Shown here piece after piece: positions 54,872-63,652 of a stretch of 64,000 nt of DNA (its first letter is position 1; the number at the start of each line of letters is the position of its first letter). Location: positions 1 to 64,000 of the forward strand of contig LWRO01000033.1 of assembly GCA_001657325.1 (NCBI GenBank), read 5' to 3'. The notes beneath the pieces were generated by a model. It saw only the letters and a program-made list of their open reading frames with translations. It was not told the DNA's origin and did no database searches. This DNA comes from Geitlerinema sp. BBD 1991-9. Lineage in GTDB: Bacteria; Cyanobacteriota; Cyanobacteriia; Cyanobacteriales; Geitlerinemataceae. Both the position numbers and the translations under genes were made by a program.

Positions 54872-54935
54872 GTCGTTTTGCTTTTCTAACTCTAGAGTTT
54901 TTCTTCCTCACACCTTCGACCAAGGAGTTTGAACG

Positions 54936-55502
54936 ATGAACGCTCGAGGGTTTTATCTGGCGTCGGCAGCAGCGTTGCTAGTGGGTGTCTCTCCAAGCAC
55001 AGCCAGTATCCCCAATGAGTCTGTGCGTTTGGTACAGAACCCGATCGAATGGCGGATCTTTGCATCGCGAGAAGGTCGTTTTCAGGTGATGCTACCCACG
55101 CCACCGGAGACGCATACCGAGGCGGTCAATCTCCCCGGCCAGTCAATTTCGCTCCATACCTTTGCTGCGAACGACTCGCAAAGTGAATATCTCATTACCT
55201 ATTCTGACTATCCCCAAGAATTTATCACGCAACTCGGAGAACCGACACAGTTCCTCCAATCTGTGAAACAAGGCTTTCTTTCGGGAATTCAGGCGAACGA
55301 AGATTTCAGCATGGTATTGCGTCTCGACGGATATCCGGGGTTGGAAGTTGAATATACAACCGCCGAAGGGACGATCGGGTTTGCACGGTTCTATCTCGTC
55401 AATTCGCGACTTTATCAAGTGATCGCCACATCTCGTGGTGTGGAATCGGGAAGTTTCCCCGAAAATGCCGATCGATTTCTAACTTCCTTCGCCCTACAGT
55501 AG
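54936..55502 (+). CDS. Exported conserved protein (188 aa)
   Basis: The function is unknown. The Sec signal peptide is MNARGFYLASAAALLVGVSP followed by STASI. The mature region starts with WRIFASREGRFQVMLPTPPE, a pattern I know from cyanobacterial proteins of unknown role, with an alpha/beta body (YPGLEVEYTTAEGTIGFARF, YQVIATSRG) and an end PENADRFLTSFAL. AAGGAG eight bases before ATG is a strong ribosome-binding site. It is possibly periplasmic. It follows parA, but the 64-base gap allows its own promoter. Confidence 0.82.
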   Translation: MNARGFYLASAAALLVGVSPSTASIPNESVRLVQNPIEWRIFASREGRFQVMLPTPPETHTEAVNLPGQSISLHTFAANDSQSEYLITYSDYPQEFITQLGEPTQFLQSVKQGFLSGIQANEDFSMVLRLDGYPGLEVEYTTAEGTIGFARFYLVNSRLYQVIATSRGVESGSFPENADRFLTSFALQ

Positions 55503-55564
55503 CGCGACGCTCGGTGTCGGTTGTTACACTGAAGGTGAGACTCCTCCACACCTCGATCGCATCT

Positions 55565-55777
55565 ATGAACGCTTTCATCGAACAGCGGATGCGGCTTTTA
55601 TCCCATGCTAAAATCCGCCGCCAGATCGAACATTACCGACAGCGCGTCGCTCAGCGCACGGGAGATCGGCGTTATAGCTGTCAGTATTACGCAAACTCTG
55701 CCTATTTACTCTGTGCGGTGAACCCCTCGGGGCCCTGTTCGACCTGTCGCCATTACAAGCCGAAGGGGATAAGGTGA
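55565..55777 (+). CDS. DUF6464-type small protein (70 aa)
   Basis: A conserved cyanobacterial small protein. After a basic helix (MRLLSHAKIRRQIEHYRQR) it has a C-terminal Cys cluster: YSCQYYANSAYLLCAVNPSG, then PCSTCRHYKP, suggesting metal binding. Start ATG 55565; upstream in-frame codons are not needed. No signal peptide. Function unknown. Confidence 0.8.
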   Translation: MNAFIEQRMRLLSHAKIRRQIEHYRQRVAQRTGDRRYSCQYYANSAYLLCAVNPSGPCSTCRHYKPKGIR

Positions 55778-55815
55778 TGAGGTGGTGAGAAGAAAGTGTG
55801 AATTTCAATCTCCCC

Positions 55816-55875
55816 ACTACTCACTGCTCACTGCTCACTACTCACTGCTCACTGCTCACTGCTCACTGCTCACTG
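55816..55875. repeat. Heptamer tandem array (CTCACTG / TGAGCAG)
   Basis: About eight units of CTCACTG with A/G variants. It overlaps the 3' end of the minus-strand ATP-grasp gene, which reads it as ACAGTGAGCAGTGAGCAGTGA and stops there. Confidence 0.88.
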
Positions 55876-57463
55876 TAAAACGTCCGTTCCAAGCAATGGG
55901 TGTGATGGGTGGTGGAAGTGAGTTTTCATGGGTTTCAGCGTCTAAGGCGGCTACAACTCTCCTGAACAAATCTTCAGCTTCTTCAGGAGAGTTCCCAATG
56001 GTGGTGAGACCGAGTTTTCCAAACTCCGACAAACATCCCATCAAGTGAAATACGCTTCCGGTTTCGGTGCTGGTGTCGAAATGGAGTTGGTTGTACGCGA
56101 TGATGTCCATCAAGTCGTTGGGTAACAAGCCGTGATAGTCCGCTTTTTGCAGGTTGTCTGTCGCTTTGTAATATTTCGCTTTTCCCTGCTGGCTGTAAAA
56201 TAGCCCCGTCCCTCGATCGTAATATCCCTTGGTCAGCAGTTTCAGAGTCATAAACGGGTGAGTTGTCCCCCCTTTGCGGAGGTTGATTTCGATGGCTTGT
56301 ACGTCCCAGAGATCGGAACGCCGAACGGCGACGAAATCTATGCCAAACCGCTCCAACGCACCTTTGTCAGCTAAATTTTGTCCGACTTTCATCCCCGCCT
56401 CTTGCAACTGCAAGCGATACTCGGCATCGGCGGGAAAGTGACAACCGAGGAAAATCTGTCCGTCCGGGCCGCCGAGGATTTGATCGTGAGTGGAGAGGAT
56501 TTCGATCTCGCCGTGAGGGGTGATTCGACCTTGAACGCTCGGCGATCGTTTATCTTCTCCGTCAATATACGATTCGACGATGGCTCCCATTTCGGGGATG
56601 CGTTGGCGAAAGTGTTCCCATGTTTCCGTCGCCGCTTGAAAGCGCATTTGGGAAAATCGATCGAGCATTGCCTTGACGCGCTGATTTGGGGAAACGGTGC
56701 GTAAGGGTTCGAGGTCGAGAATGGCGTTTCCCTCTCCTGAAAATCCTTCGTTGAGTTTGACAACGAACTTTTTGAGGTGGGGTTGGCGTTCCCATAACTC
56801 GCAGGCAGCTTCGGCTAAGTCGTTGTCACTAAAAAAGAGTGGGGTTCCATCGGGGTACGGAACGTCGCATTCGTCGAAGATTTGACGGCTACCGCTTTTC
56901 GTGCCGAAATAGAGGAGTTCGGGATCGGTGGCCAGCAGTGGAATTCCCAATTTGACGGAGAGTTCTCGTTCGTAGGTGGTGGCGTTGAAGCAGATGGCAT
57001 AGGATTTAGTCGGACGTAATGCCATGCGAATTCGATCGATCAGTCTCGGTCGTTCGAGAATTTTTTGGGTGAGGGATTTGGACGACGAGTCGTAAGTGGC
57101 GAACAGTAACAGTCGATCGCGAGCGTGGGAAAAGGGAATTCCCGGTAACAGTTGTAAGTAGTAGTCGATAATGCTCGGATGGAGTGGTTGTGACGTAATG
57201 TAAATTAACCGCGTTCGGGGATTTCGCAGGCGAATGAGGGAAAATAGAAAACGTTCTTCGTAATGGTGAACGCCATCGATTTTCAACAACTCTTGTTCGT
57301 CGAGAGTCAGCGATGGGATGACGATAATGTCGTAATCGCCTGTATCGAATAAATCGACGGTTTGCCAGTGGTGGCGCAATTGAAGTTGAAGTTGTCGAAA
57401 CTGTCCGGCAACGGCTCGATCGATCGGTGGAACTAACGTGCAGAGAGCGGGGAATTCTTTCAA
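55856..57463 (-). CDS. PGM1-related ATP-grasp peptide ligase (535 aa)
   Basis: An ATP-grasp carboxylate-amine ligase-type enzyme of the PGM1 (pheganomycin peptide ligase) family. The N-terminal half is a substrate or lid region (FPALCTLVPPIDRAVAG, PFSHARDRLLLFATYD). The ATP-grasp motifs follow from about 185: GSRQIFDECDVPYPDG, KKFVVKLNEGFSGEG, IVESYIDGEDKRSPS and VQAIEINLRKGGTTHPF, the last with the metal-binding Glu and Asn. It is not coupled to a visible peptide substrate gene, so its product is unknown. Its last codons and stop (RFTVSSEQ) derive from a heptamer array, as in a baseplate gene elsewhere in this window. Cytoplasmic. Confidence 0.85.
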   Translation of the reverse strand: MKEFPALCTLVPPIDRAVAGQFRQLQLQLRHHWQTVDLFDTGDYDIIVIPSLTLDEQELLKIDGVHHYEERFLFSLIRLRNPRTRLIYITSQPLHPSIIDYYLQLLPGIPFSHARDRLLLFATYDSSSKSLTQKILERPRLIDRIRMALRPTKSYAICFNATTYERELSVKLGIPLLATDPELLYFGTKSGSRQIFDECDVPYPDGTPLFFSDNDLAEAACELWERQPHLKKFVVKLNEGFSGEGNAILDLEPLRTVSPNQRVKAMLDRFSQMRFQAATETWEHFRQRIPEMGAIVESYIDGEDKRSPSVQGRITPHGEIEILSTHDQILGGPDGQIFLGCHFPADAEYRLQLQEAGMKVGQNLADKGALERFGIDFVAVRRSDLWDVQAIEINLRKGGTTHPFMTLKLLTKGYYDRGTGLFYSQQGKAKYYKATDNLQKADYHGLLPNDLMDIIAYNQLHFDTSTETGSVFHLMGCLSEFGKLGLTTIGNSPEEAEDLFRRVVAALDAETHENSLPPPITPIAWNGRFTVSSEQ

Positions 57464-58137
57464 TTTACAATTGGCGATTGGGCTAGGTTGGGCGAGAGAC
57501 GTTGGAGAATATTAAGTTGGACAATATAAGAATAGCGATCGAATTGAGTGGGATAGCCACTCACCTGAAAAATTGTGAGAATGGATGACAATTGATTTAC
57601 ACGTCGATCGAAATTTTAGGAATTTCGATCGACGTCGTTGCAACAATTGGGACAGTTACGACCGTGACAATCGCAAGACAAGTGCGAAACACGTGCAAAA
57701 CAGAGACAAGTATTGACAGAAAAGTTTAAGAAATCCTTGGTGTTGGTTTTCTAAACAACATTTTCGATCGAGCCGACTCGTTGAAACCAATTAAAGGACG
57801 ACCGAGGATCGACCTCTATTCTTTGAGTATCCGAGCTTATTTTCGCAAATTATATTATTTTATGACAAATTTGTTATGACAATTTAATATTTTCTTAAAA
57901 GAAATTGACAATTCTCAAGATCGTTCTCTCTTCCGATGTTCGTTCGTAGAGAGAATAGCAATCAGCCACAGATCGTAAAAAATTTATTGTTTTGTGTGAA
58001 TTGATATGACAGGCAAAAATTGATATTTATGGTGCTATTTATGGCGACCTATGTCGTTCAAAAAGCTGGAAGACCAAGCTTGAATATTTTCTTGGCTTCC
58101 AGTCAATAGTCAATGGATACCACCTAGATTGTCTCAA
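57464..58137. other. Intergenic, AT-rich, no gene seen
   Basis: 670 bases. AT-rich from about 57840 to 58060, with repeated TTATGACAA (around 57858 and 57874). Apart from the palindrome listed separately I see no gene, RNA or terminator with confidence. Confidence 0.5.
57601..57635. promoter_or_regulatory. Perfect 15-bp inverted repeat with 5-base spacer
   Basis: ACGTCGATCGAAATT, TTAGG, AATTTCGATCGACGT. It lies 138 bases upstream of the PGM1-like ATP-grasp gene. Without T-runs it is unlikely to be a terminator. An operator or a small dispersed repeat is possible. Confidence 0.55.
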
Positions 58138-58821
58138 TCAGCGTAAATTTGGCAACAATTCTGTCCAAATGCCAAATAAGCCAATAAAAATCAACAATGT
58201 CCCGGAAAAGCGATTGAGAAATGTATGTCGACTCGCAACCCATTTCGTAAACCGCCGCTGAAGCGTTTGTGCGAAGAGAGGAAGAACGAGTAACGGCCAA
58301 CCGAAGCCAATCCCAAAGACTAAAGCATATAATAGTTGAGACGCAAGAGTTACGATCGATAGATTTCCAGAACTATCAACACTGAGTAAAAACGCAGCTG
58401 TTAAAACTGGCCCAGTACACGGAAGGGTCATCGGCCCGAACATCAGACCGTATAAATAAGCCGTTGCTAAGGGATTGCTCACGACCGGAGCTTGAACCAT
58501 CATGACTCGTGAAAATGGATTGTAGTCGAACAGCATCATCAGTCCAAATGCCACGACCAGTCCGTAAACAACAGGCAAAACGAAGGGTAAAATAGAGCTA
58601 AAGGAACGACCAATAACGTAGAGAAAGAGTCCGATTGCTACCATCATGCTCAAGATGCCGGACAAAACCATAACTCCGAGTAACATCGAGACTCGACGAG
58701 CTTTTTGATTTTGGGTGCTGCTGCTGAGGAATGCAATTGTACCAGGATACAACGGCAGCATACAAGCATTCGTTAAAATAGCACTGTTGCCTAAAACAAA
58801 GGCTTGAAGTAGCTGTGGCAT
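58138..58821 (-). CDS. CcdA-family thiol-disulfide transporter (227 aa)
   Basis: A membrane protein that moves reducing power from cytoplasmic thioredoxin across the membrane. Six membrane segments are visible, with the two active cysteines at the expected places: NACMLPLYPG (Cys20) and LPCTGPVL (Cys135). ATG 58821 has GAGG seven bases upstream and is preferred to GTG 58830. It lies 175 bases downstream of the thioredoxin-like lipoprotein gene on the same strand; together they look like a thiol relay feeding an extracytoplasmic partner, perhaps cytochrome maturation or repair of oxidised proteins. That role is inferred from the pair. Confidence 0.9.
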   Translation of the reverse strand: MPQLLQAFVLGNSAILTNACMLPLYPGTIAFLSSSTQNQKARRVSMLLGVMVLSGILSMMVAIGLFLYVIGRSFSSILPFVLPVVYGLVVAFGLMMLFDYNPFSRVMMVQAPVVSNPLATAYLYGLMFGPMTLPCTGPVLTAAFLLSVDSSGNLSIVTLASQLLYALVFGIGFGWPLLVLPLFAQTLQRRFTKWVASRHTFLNRFSGTLLIFIGLFGIWTELLPNLR

Positions 58822-58996
58822 GGCAATCACCTCGGTGCGAGATCGCGAAAAAACTGAGTTGTTTCAATCTATTTTGGAAGTAAAAACCGGAAGGAAAAGC
58901 TCGACTTCGATCGAGGATCGAAGTCAGGCTTCTGACCGCCGAAAATCGCGTGCTGGAATGTCGAAAAAATCCCAGCACGCGATCTTCCAAACAAAA

Positions 58997-59605
58997 TCAC
59001 TGAGCGCTTGCAGTCTCTAGATGACTGACTAACACCTCTGGCTCTTTAAAACCAGTTGAGAGATCGGAAATGCTACCATCTGATAAAACCGTGAATTGAG
59101 GCGTATTGGCTGTAGAGAAAGCAGCCTGACCGAACTGAGCGTCTAAGGCGCGCGTCATGTCAGGTGTCGCCACAGCAAAAATCCAGCTATACCCTTCACT
59201 TTCTGCGAATTGCTTCAACTCGGCATCGGGTAAGCCAGCATCGATACTCAAACTTACAAATACATATTCGTCTGAGTCTTTTAATTGCTGGTAAGCTTGA
59301 ACTGTGTTTTTATGTTGCTTTTGACAAGACGAACAGGTGACGGACATGACTTCGATCGAAACCGTTTTGCCCTGAAAATCAGCTAGGGTAAACGACTCGC
59401 CAGTATTTGCATTGACGAGGACGAGGTCGTTTAACATGGCTTGCGTCGAGTCGTCCTCTTCCTTGGCCGCCGTTTCGGTCGGTGCTTCAGTCGTTTGAGC
59501 GTTCGAGTCAGTATTCGGCTGAACGCTTGAAGTGTCCGGCTGACTCGAACAAGCTGCCAGGAACAAAAGACCGACGATCGATAAACTTGCTTGTATGACA
59601 CGCAT
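58997..59605 (-). CDS. Thioredoxin-like (TlpA/ResA-type) lipoprotein (202 aa)
   Basis: An extracytoplasmic lipid-anchored redox protein. Lipobox LFLAAC (Cys19), then an acidic Thr/Ser/Glu linker of about 40 residues, then a thioredoxin fold with the CxxC site VTCSSCQKQHK (Cys91, Cys94) and a typical TPQFTVLSDG cis-Pro segment. The likely partner is the CcdA protein encoded next, which would keep the CxxC reduced. ATG 59605 gives the lipobox the right distance from the start. The intergenic gap upstream (59606-59825) holds no gene. Confidence 0.9.
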   Translation of the reverse strand: MRVIQASLSIVGLLFLAACSSQPDTSSVQPNTDSNAQTTEAPTETAAKEEDDSTQAMLNDLVLVNANTGESFTLADFQGKTVSIEVMSVTCSSCQKQHKNTVQAYQQLKDSDEYVFVSLSIDAGLPDAELKQFAESEGYSWIFAVATPDMTRALDAQFGQAAFSTANTPQFTVLSDGSISDLSTGFKEPEVLVSHLETASAQ

Positions 59606-59825
59606 GATATTTTCCTCGGGGATTTGCGATCTCATCGGTCATACGAGCAATTGACCCGCTTGGATTTCCCAACGGATCGATCGAAGTTAAACGGTCGCGG
59701 AATTTTTCGGGTCAGGACTAGGATTTTGACGAAGCTTCACGCAAACACGAGATATAGCAGAAGAGCCAGAGAGCAGTTAACTCAAAGGCTATCGTAAAGA
59801 TACAAACTTGGGATTGTCTTCAGTG

Positions 59826-61865
59826 TTAGGATAAAACTTCCTCCATCTGGGGTTCAATCTCGTTTTCGTAGTCCACGCCCATGGTTTTAGGATATCCGTA
59901 AGCCTCGGGATTTAACAGTTTGCCTTTTTCAAAGTTTCCATTACCTTTCTCTTGTTCGACCGGTTGTCGATGTTGGAGAATCGCCGGATCGTCTCGATCG
60001 GCCATGACGAGATAGGAAACCTCAGCGTTTGCCATACCAAAAACACGCAAGGCGGTATAGTCAGGATTCCACTCGTAACTGACCAAAAACGGTTTTCGAC
60101 CGATCGGCGTTAACGTCACCGTCGCTTCCTCTTCTTTCGTCAGTGCCGCAAAATAACTCGGCATGGTGACGATAGCTTCTCCTCGATCGTCGAGGCGGAC
60201 TTTCCCGCGATAGAGACAAAGGTTTTCCGGAGATTCAACAAAACCGTGTCGGAGGGTTTTATTCAACGGATCGAGAGGATGGTCGATGAGAAAATTTCCA
60301 CTGGTTTTAGTGAGTGTGCCGTTCACCCGGACGTTTCCACTAAAGTAACCGGCATATCCACCACCGCTGACATTCCCGTAAACGCCGTAACGATTTTGTC
60401 CGTCTCGTGCAAAACCGTAAACGCCAAATCGAGATCCACTATCACCCCCTTCTGACCGGCCGTAAACGCCGTATTTGGTTCCGTTACCATTACCGCGAAC
60501 GCGACTGTTGACCCCGTAAGTCGTGGTGATGACGATCGGAGTGGTGACGATCGGTCCGGGGCCAGTTATCGGCCCCGGACCGATCGGCCCGGTTACGATC
60601 GGGCCCGAACTCGGGGAGACATCGATGTTGATGTTAATCGTGCCAGTTGCAGTGTCGCCAGTGTCTTGTAGCGCTCGATCGACTCGGGTGCGCGTGGACG
60701 AATCGAGCTTGTCTTGAGTGACGGAATTGTTGACAAGTTTCTCCGTCGTGACAGCACCGTTCGCCAATTCCACCGTTCCCACCGTACCGTTTTGAATTTT
60801 AGCGGCGTTCACGGAATTATTGGCGAGTTTTACTTGGGTGACGGCTCCATTAGCTAACTCTGCTGTTCCCACCGTACCGTTTTGAATTTTAGCGGCGTTC
60901 ACGGAATTATTGGAGAGTTTTACTTGGTTGACGGCTCCATTGGCGAGTTCGGACGTGCCAATACTCTCGTTAACGATCTTGAAACCGTTGACCGAATTAT
61001 CCGCTAACTGGTTGAGGGTAACGGCGTTGTTTGCAAGTTTTGCTGAGTTAATACTGCCGTCTTGAATTTTGGCTTGGCTGACTGAATTATCGGCTAACTT
61101 AGCTTCTGTAACAGCTCCATCCGCCAGTTTTGCCTCAGTAACCGAAAGATTCCTTAAATCGGCTGTGCGAACTGAATTGTTGGCTAAATTCCCCTGAATT
61201 GTTCCGTTAACAACGTCGAGATTTCCATCAATTTGGAGGCTGCCTTGTAAATCGGCGCGATTGTCGTCGCCTGCGGTGAAGCTCGGTGAATTTCTCGGGT
61301 CGGTCGTGTAAGTTAACGTGAGCTTGTCGAGTTCGACTTCCGACCCCAACCGTCCCCCGGCAAAGCTGCGAACCGACAAATCGGGGGTTTCAGGAGGGGT
61401 GGCTTGGAGTTCTCCGCTACTGTCGATCGACAAACGCGCCAGACGAATAAAAGTATTCGCCGGCTTGTCGGGGTCGTCTATCGCGATGACTTGAAGGCGC
61501 GGTCTTTCGTGCCAGCGCGTTTCTTCTCGCACGCCTTCAGTGGCTAAATCCGTCGCTTCTTCTTCATAAGAAATAACGACAAACACCTCACGATTGTGGA
61601 AATCGTTCGTCCAGGTCACGATTTCGTTTCCCGCCAAAACAATCGCATGACCTTCGGCATCGATCGCCGTTCCCGGTTGAACGTTGACCTCGGAATCTCC
61701 GGGGCTACCCGTGACGATCAACCCCTCAGCAATACCGGGTGTATGCAAGAGGCGATTGTGTCGTCTCTGTCGATCGAGGTGATAGTGTTGTTCGTCGTTA
61801 AAGTCGTTTTCTTGTAAAAACTGACCCGTGTAATACCGAAGTCTTTTTTCCATGTCTTCTGGCAT
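59826..61865 (-). CDS. Fibre-like protein of the contractile injection system (679 aa)
   Basis: Residues about 1-165 are a domain like those found beside baseplate genes (YTGQFLQENDFNDEQHYHLD...GLIVTGSPGDSEVNVQPGTA, shortened). From about 215 comes a run of 10-15-residue repeats (LANNSVNAAKIQNGTVGTAEL, shortened), then Gly/Pro (GPIVTGPIGPGPITGPGP) and YGVYG repeats. A C-terminal domain begins IDHPLDPLNK and contains FVESPENLCLYRGKV and VTMPSYFAAL, a module I recall from bacterial surface proteins. The repeats have a 90-bp DNA unit, nearly identical at 60775-60823 and 60865-60913. ATG 61865 has GGGAG eight bases upstream. It starts 15 bases after the gpI-like gene. Confidence 0.75.
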   Translation of the reverse strand: MPEDMEKRLRYYTGQFLQENDFNDEQHYHLDRQRRHNRLLHTPGIAEGLIVTGSPGDSEVNVQPGTAIDAEGHAIVLAGNEIVTWTNDFHNREVFVVISYEEEATDLATEGVREETRWHERPRLQVIAIDDPDKPANTFIRLARLSIDSSGELQATPPETPDLSVRSFAGGRLGSEVELDKLTLTYTTDPRNSPSFTAGDDNRADLQGSLQIDGNLDVVNGTIQGNLANNSVRTADLRNLSVTEAKLADGAVTEAKLADNSVSQAKIQDGSINSAKLANNAVTLNQLADNSVNGFKIVNESIGTSELANGAVNQVKLSNNSVNAAKIQNGTVGTAELANGAVTQVKLANNSVNAAKIQNGTVGTVELANGAVTTEKLVNNSVTQDKLDSSTRTRVDRALQDTGDTATGTININIDVSPSSGPIVTGPIGPGPITGPGPIVTTPIVITTTYGVNSRVRGNGNGTKYGVYGRSEGGDSGSRFGVYGFARDGQNRYGVYGNVSGGGYAGYFSGNVRVNGTLTKTSGNFLIDHPLDPLNKTLRHGFVESPENLCLYRGKVRLDDRGEAIVTMPSYFAALTKEEEATVTLTPIGRKPFLVSYEWNPDYTALRVFGMANAEVSYLVMADRDDPAILQHRQPVEQEKGNGNFEKGKLLNPEAYGYPKTMGVDYENEIEPQMEEVLS

Positions 61866-61880
61866 GATTTTATCTCCCAA

Positions 61881-62588
61881 TTAATCACCTAAAAGCGTAT
61901 CGACTCCAACGGTCGAGTGAACGCCAATTTGTAAGGTCGGAATTTTAGGAACGAGGTCGTAATAGGTATGAGCCGGTTTTTCTCGATCGATAATTTGGCG
62001 CACGATCTGTTTTTTGTCTTCAAACACTCTCGCGTCGGAGGCTTGGAAAAAGACCTCAACGAGAAAGTAATAGGGAGGCGCACCGCCGATCGTCGTATCG
62101 ACCCCAACCGTCGATGTCACCCCGACTTGCAACGGTTCGAGTAACTCGCGGACGTTCGCCCCCATCCCCGTGTATGCGGTGAGAACGCTTTCCAAACCCG
62201 CTTTGGTGCCTCGTTTGCGATAGGACGGAACGATTTCTGCAATAAAGCGGCGTTTTTCTTCAGGTGTCCAGTTTTCCTGAAGACTGAGAGCGACCCAACC
62301 GGCTAACCATTCGAGAAACGCTTCGCTGGTTCGTTGGGAATCTTCTAAACCGGGGCCGGGTTGGAAGTAGCGATAAATTCCAGCTAATTTCGGAGTAGAC
62401 GATGCGGGATCGCGAATACCATCGAGAATTTCTTCTAAACCCGGTTGCGCCTCGTCTCCCAACCCCGTGAGGAGTTTCTCGAACGCCAAGAGAAAGCGAC
62501 CGATAAAGGGAACGTCGCCCGTATCGGTGTCTTGCTGAAAGAGGGCGGGTAAGTGCCGAAGATAGCTGCTAACGTCGGTGTTTGGCAT
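61881..62588 (-). CDS. gpI-like phage tail/baseplate protein of the injection system (235 aa)
   Basis: A tail protein of the P2 gpI type found in contractile injection systems. YLRHLPALFQQDTD, LAGWVALSLQENWTPEEKRR, YRKRGTKAGLESVL and the end GVDTLLGD are typical. Similar repeats (GVTSTVGVDTTIGGAPPYYF and GVHSTVGVDTLLGD) close both halves of the C-terminal domain. ATG 62588 is chosen; a TTG at 62609 overlapping the upstream stop (TTGA) is an alternative. Cytoplasmic assembly component. The operon order baseplate J, gpI, fibre supports the assignment. Confidence 0.85.
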   Translation of the reverse strand: MPNTDVSSYLRHLPALFQQDTDTGDVPFIGRFLLAFEKLLTGLGDEAQPGLEEILDGIRDPASSTPKLAGIYRYFQPGPGLEDSQRTSEAFLEWLAGWVALSLQENWTPEEKRRFIAEIVPSYRKRGTKAGLESVLTAYTGMGANVRELLEPLQVGVTSTVGVDTTIGGAPPYYFLVEVFFQASDARVFEDKKQIVRQIIDREKPAHTYYDLVPKIPTLQIGVHSTVGVDTLLGD

Positions 62589-62605
62589 GATGGAAACGGT
62601 TTCGT

Positions 62606-63580
62606 TCAAGGGTTAGCAATGTCGAGATCGAGGGTGGCGATCGAGAAAAATTCGTAAGGATAGAGCGAAAATCCGGTGAGATTATTGTTGCGATCGAGCT
62701 GTTCTCGATCGACATTGGGAGAAACGAGGGACAGTTCGACGTTGCGAATGTAATCGACACCGGGAACGAGATCGAGGAGTTCGTAAACTTCTGAGAAGTA
62801 CGCCCCCCGTCCGAACGGCCAACCGGTTGGGTCTCGTCCGCCTTTGAGGGGATGAAAAAAGGCTTGAAGCTTCGTTTGCGCTGAATTTTGCACGGCTTCG
62901 ACATCGGCATTCGATCGTAAAAACAGCGTGGCTTTGACGTTGAGTTCCACGTACTCCGGTGCGACAACGTGATGGCGCATCGCGAGCAACCGACGATCGT
63001 CGAGATACTCCCAGAGACCCGTCAGTAACTCGTCCGAAGGTTGCGGTTGCGGGCGATCTGGCTCGTCAGGAACGACAACGACGCTGATATGTCCGGGCGC
63101 TCGCTCCCGTTTGGCGATAGCATCGTTGCGTGTTAAATCTTGCAGGGGAATACACTTCGCCCGTTTGACCGTTCCCAACGCTTGCGCTGCATTCGTTTCG
63201 TTCCAGTTTTGCGCGACCAAAGACTCGAAATCGTTGCAGGTGACGGCTCGATAGCGTTCCCGCAGTTCGGAAATCGTCTGTCGCGTCGCTTGTTCGATGG
63301 CGGCTTTGCGATCTTCCGGCGACAGCGAGCCGTTTCCGGGAAGCGTCCAAGCAGAGCCGTTGAGTAACCGCAGAAACGCTTCCCGTTCTCGATCGCTAAT
63401 TCGATCGATCCGATAAAGCTGCATTTCTGTCAGCCACGCCAACAGTTCGATCAGTGCAATTCCTGGATCGGTGGGGCTACGATCGGTCCACTCAGGATAC
63501 AAGCTGGGAATCAGCGCGATCGCCTCTTCTACAAGATCGCGATAAGTCCGGTCGTCGAGTTTGGGAAGTGGAATAGGCAT
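62606..63580 (-). CDS. Baseplate J-type protein of a contractile injection system (324 aa)
   Basis: A wedge component of the baseplate of a phage-tail-like injection system (gp47/J family). [48 protein letters not shown] (shortened) and [16 protein letters not shown] are family features, and [25 protein letters not shown] is the conserved C-terminal block. Shorter than full gp47. It lies downstream of another J-like gene at the window edge, with a heptamer array between, and its stop region overlaps a possible start of the gpI-like gene. Confidence 0.87.
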   Translation of the reverse strand: MPIPLPKLDDRTYRDLVEEAIALIPSLYPEWTDRSPTDPGIALIELLAWLTEMQLYRIDRISDREREAFLRLLNGSAWTLPGNGSLSPEDRKAAIEQATRQTISELRERYRAVTCNDFESLVAQNWNETNAAQALGTVKRAKCIPLQDLTRNDAIAKRERAPGHISVVVVPDEPDRPQPQPSDELLTGLWEYLDDRRLLAMRHHVVAPEYVELNVKATLFLRSNADVEAVQNSAQTKLQAFFHPLKGGRDPTGWPFGRGAYFSEVYELLDLVPGVDYIRNVELSLVSPNVDREQLDRNNNLTGFSLYPYEFFSIATLDLDIANP

Positions 63581-63617
63581 TTTTGAGAAGGAGAAACTGT
63601 CAACTGAAAACTGTTTT

Positions 63618-63652
63618 CACTGTTCACTGCTCACTGTTCACTGCTCACTGTA
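63618..63652. repeat. Heptamer tandem array (TGAGCAG / TGAACAG)
   Basis: Five units of the same family as 55816-55875, with CTGTTCA and CTGCTCA alternating. The minus-strand baseplate gene at the window edge ends inside it with ACAGTGAGCAGTGAACAGTGA. Confidence 0.85.
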
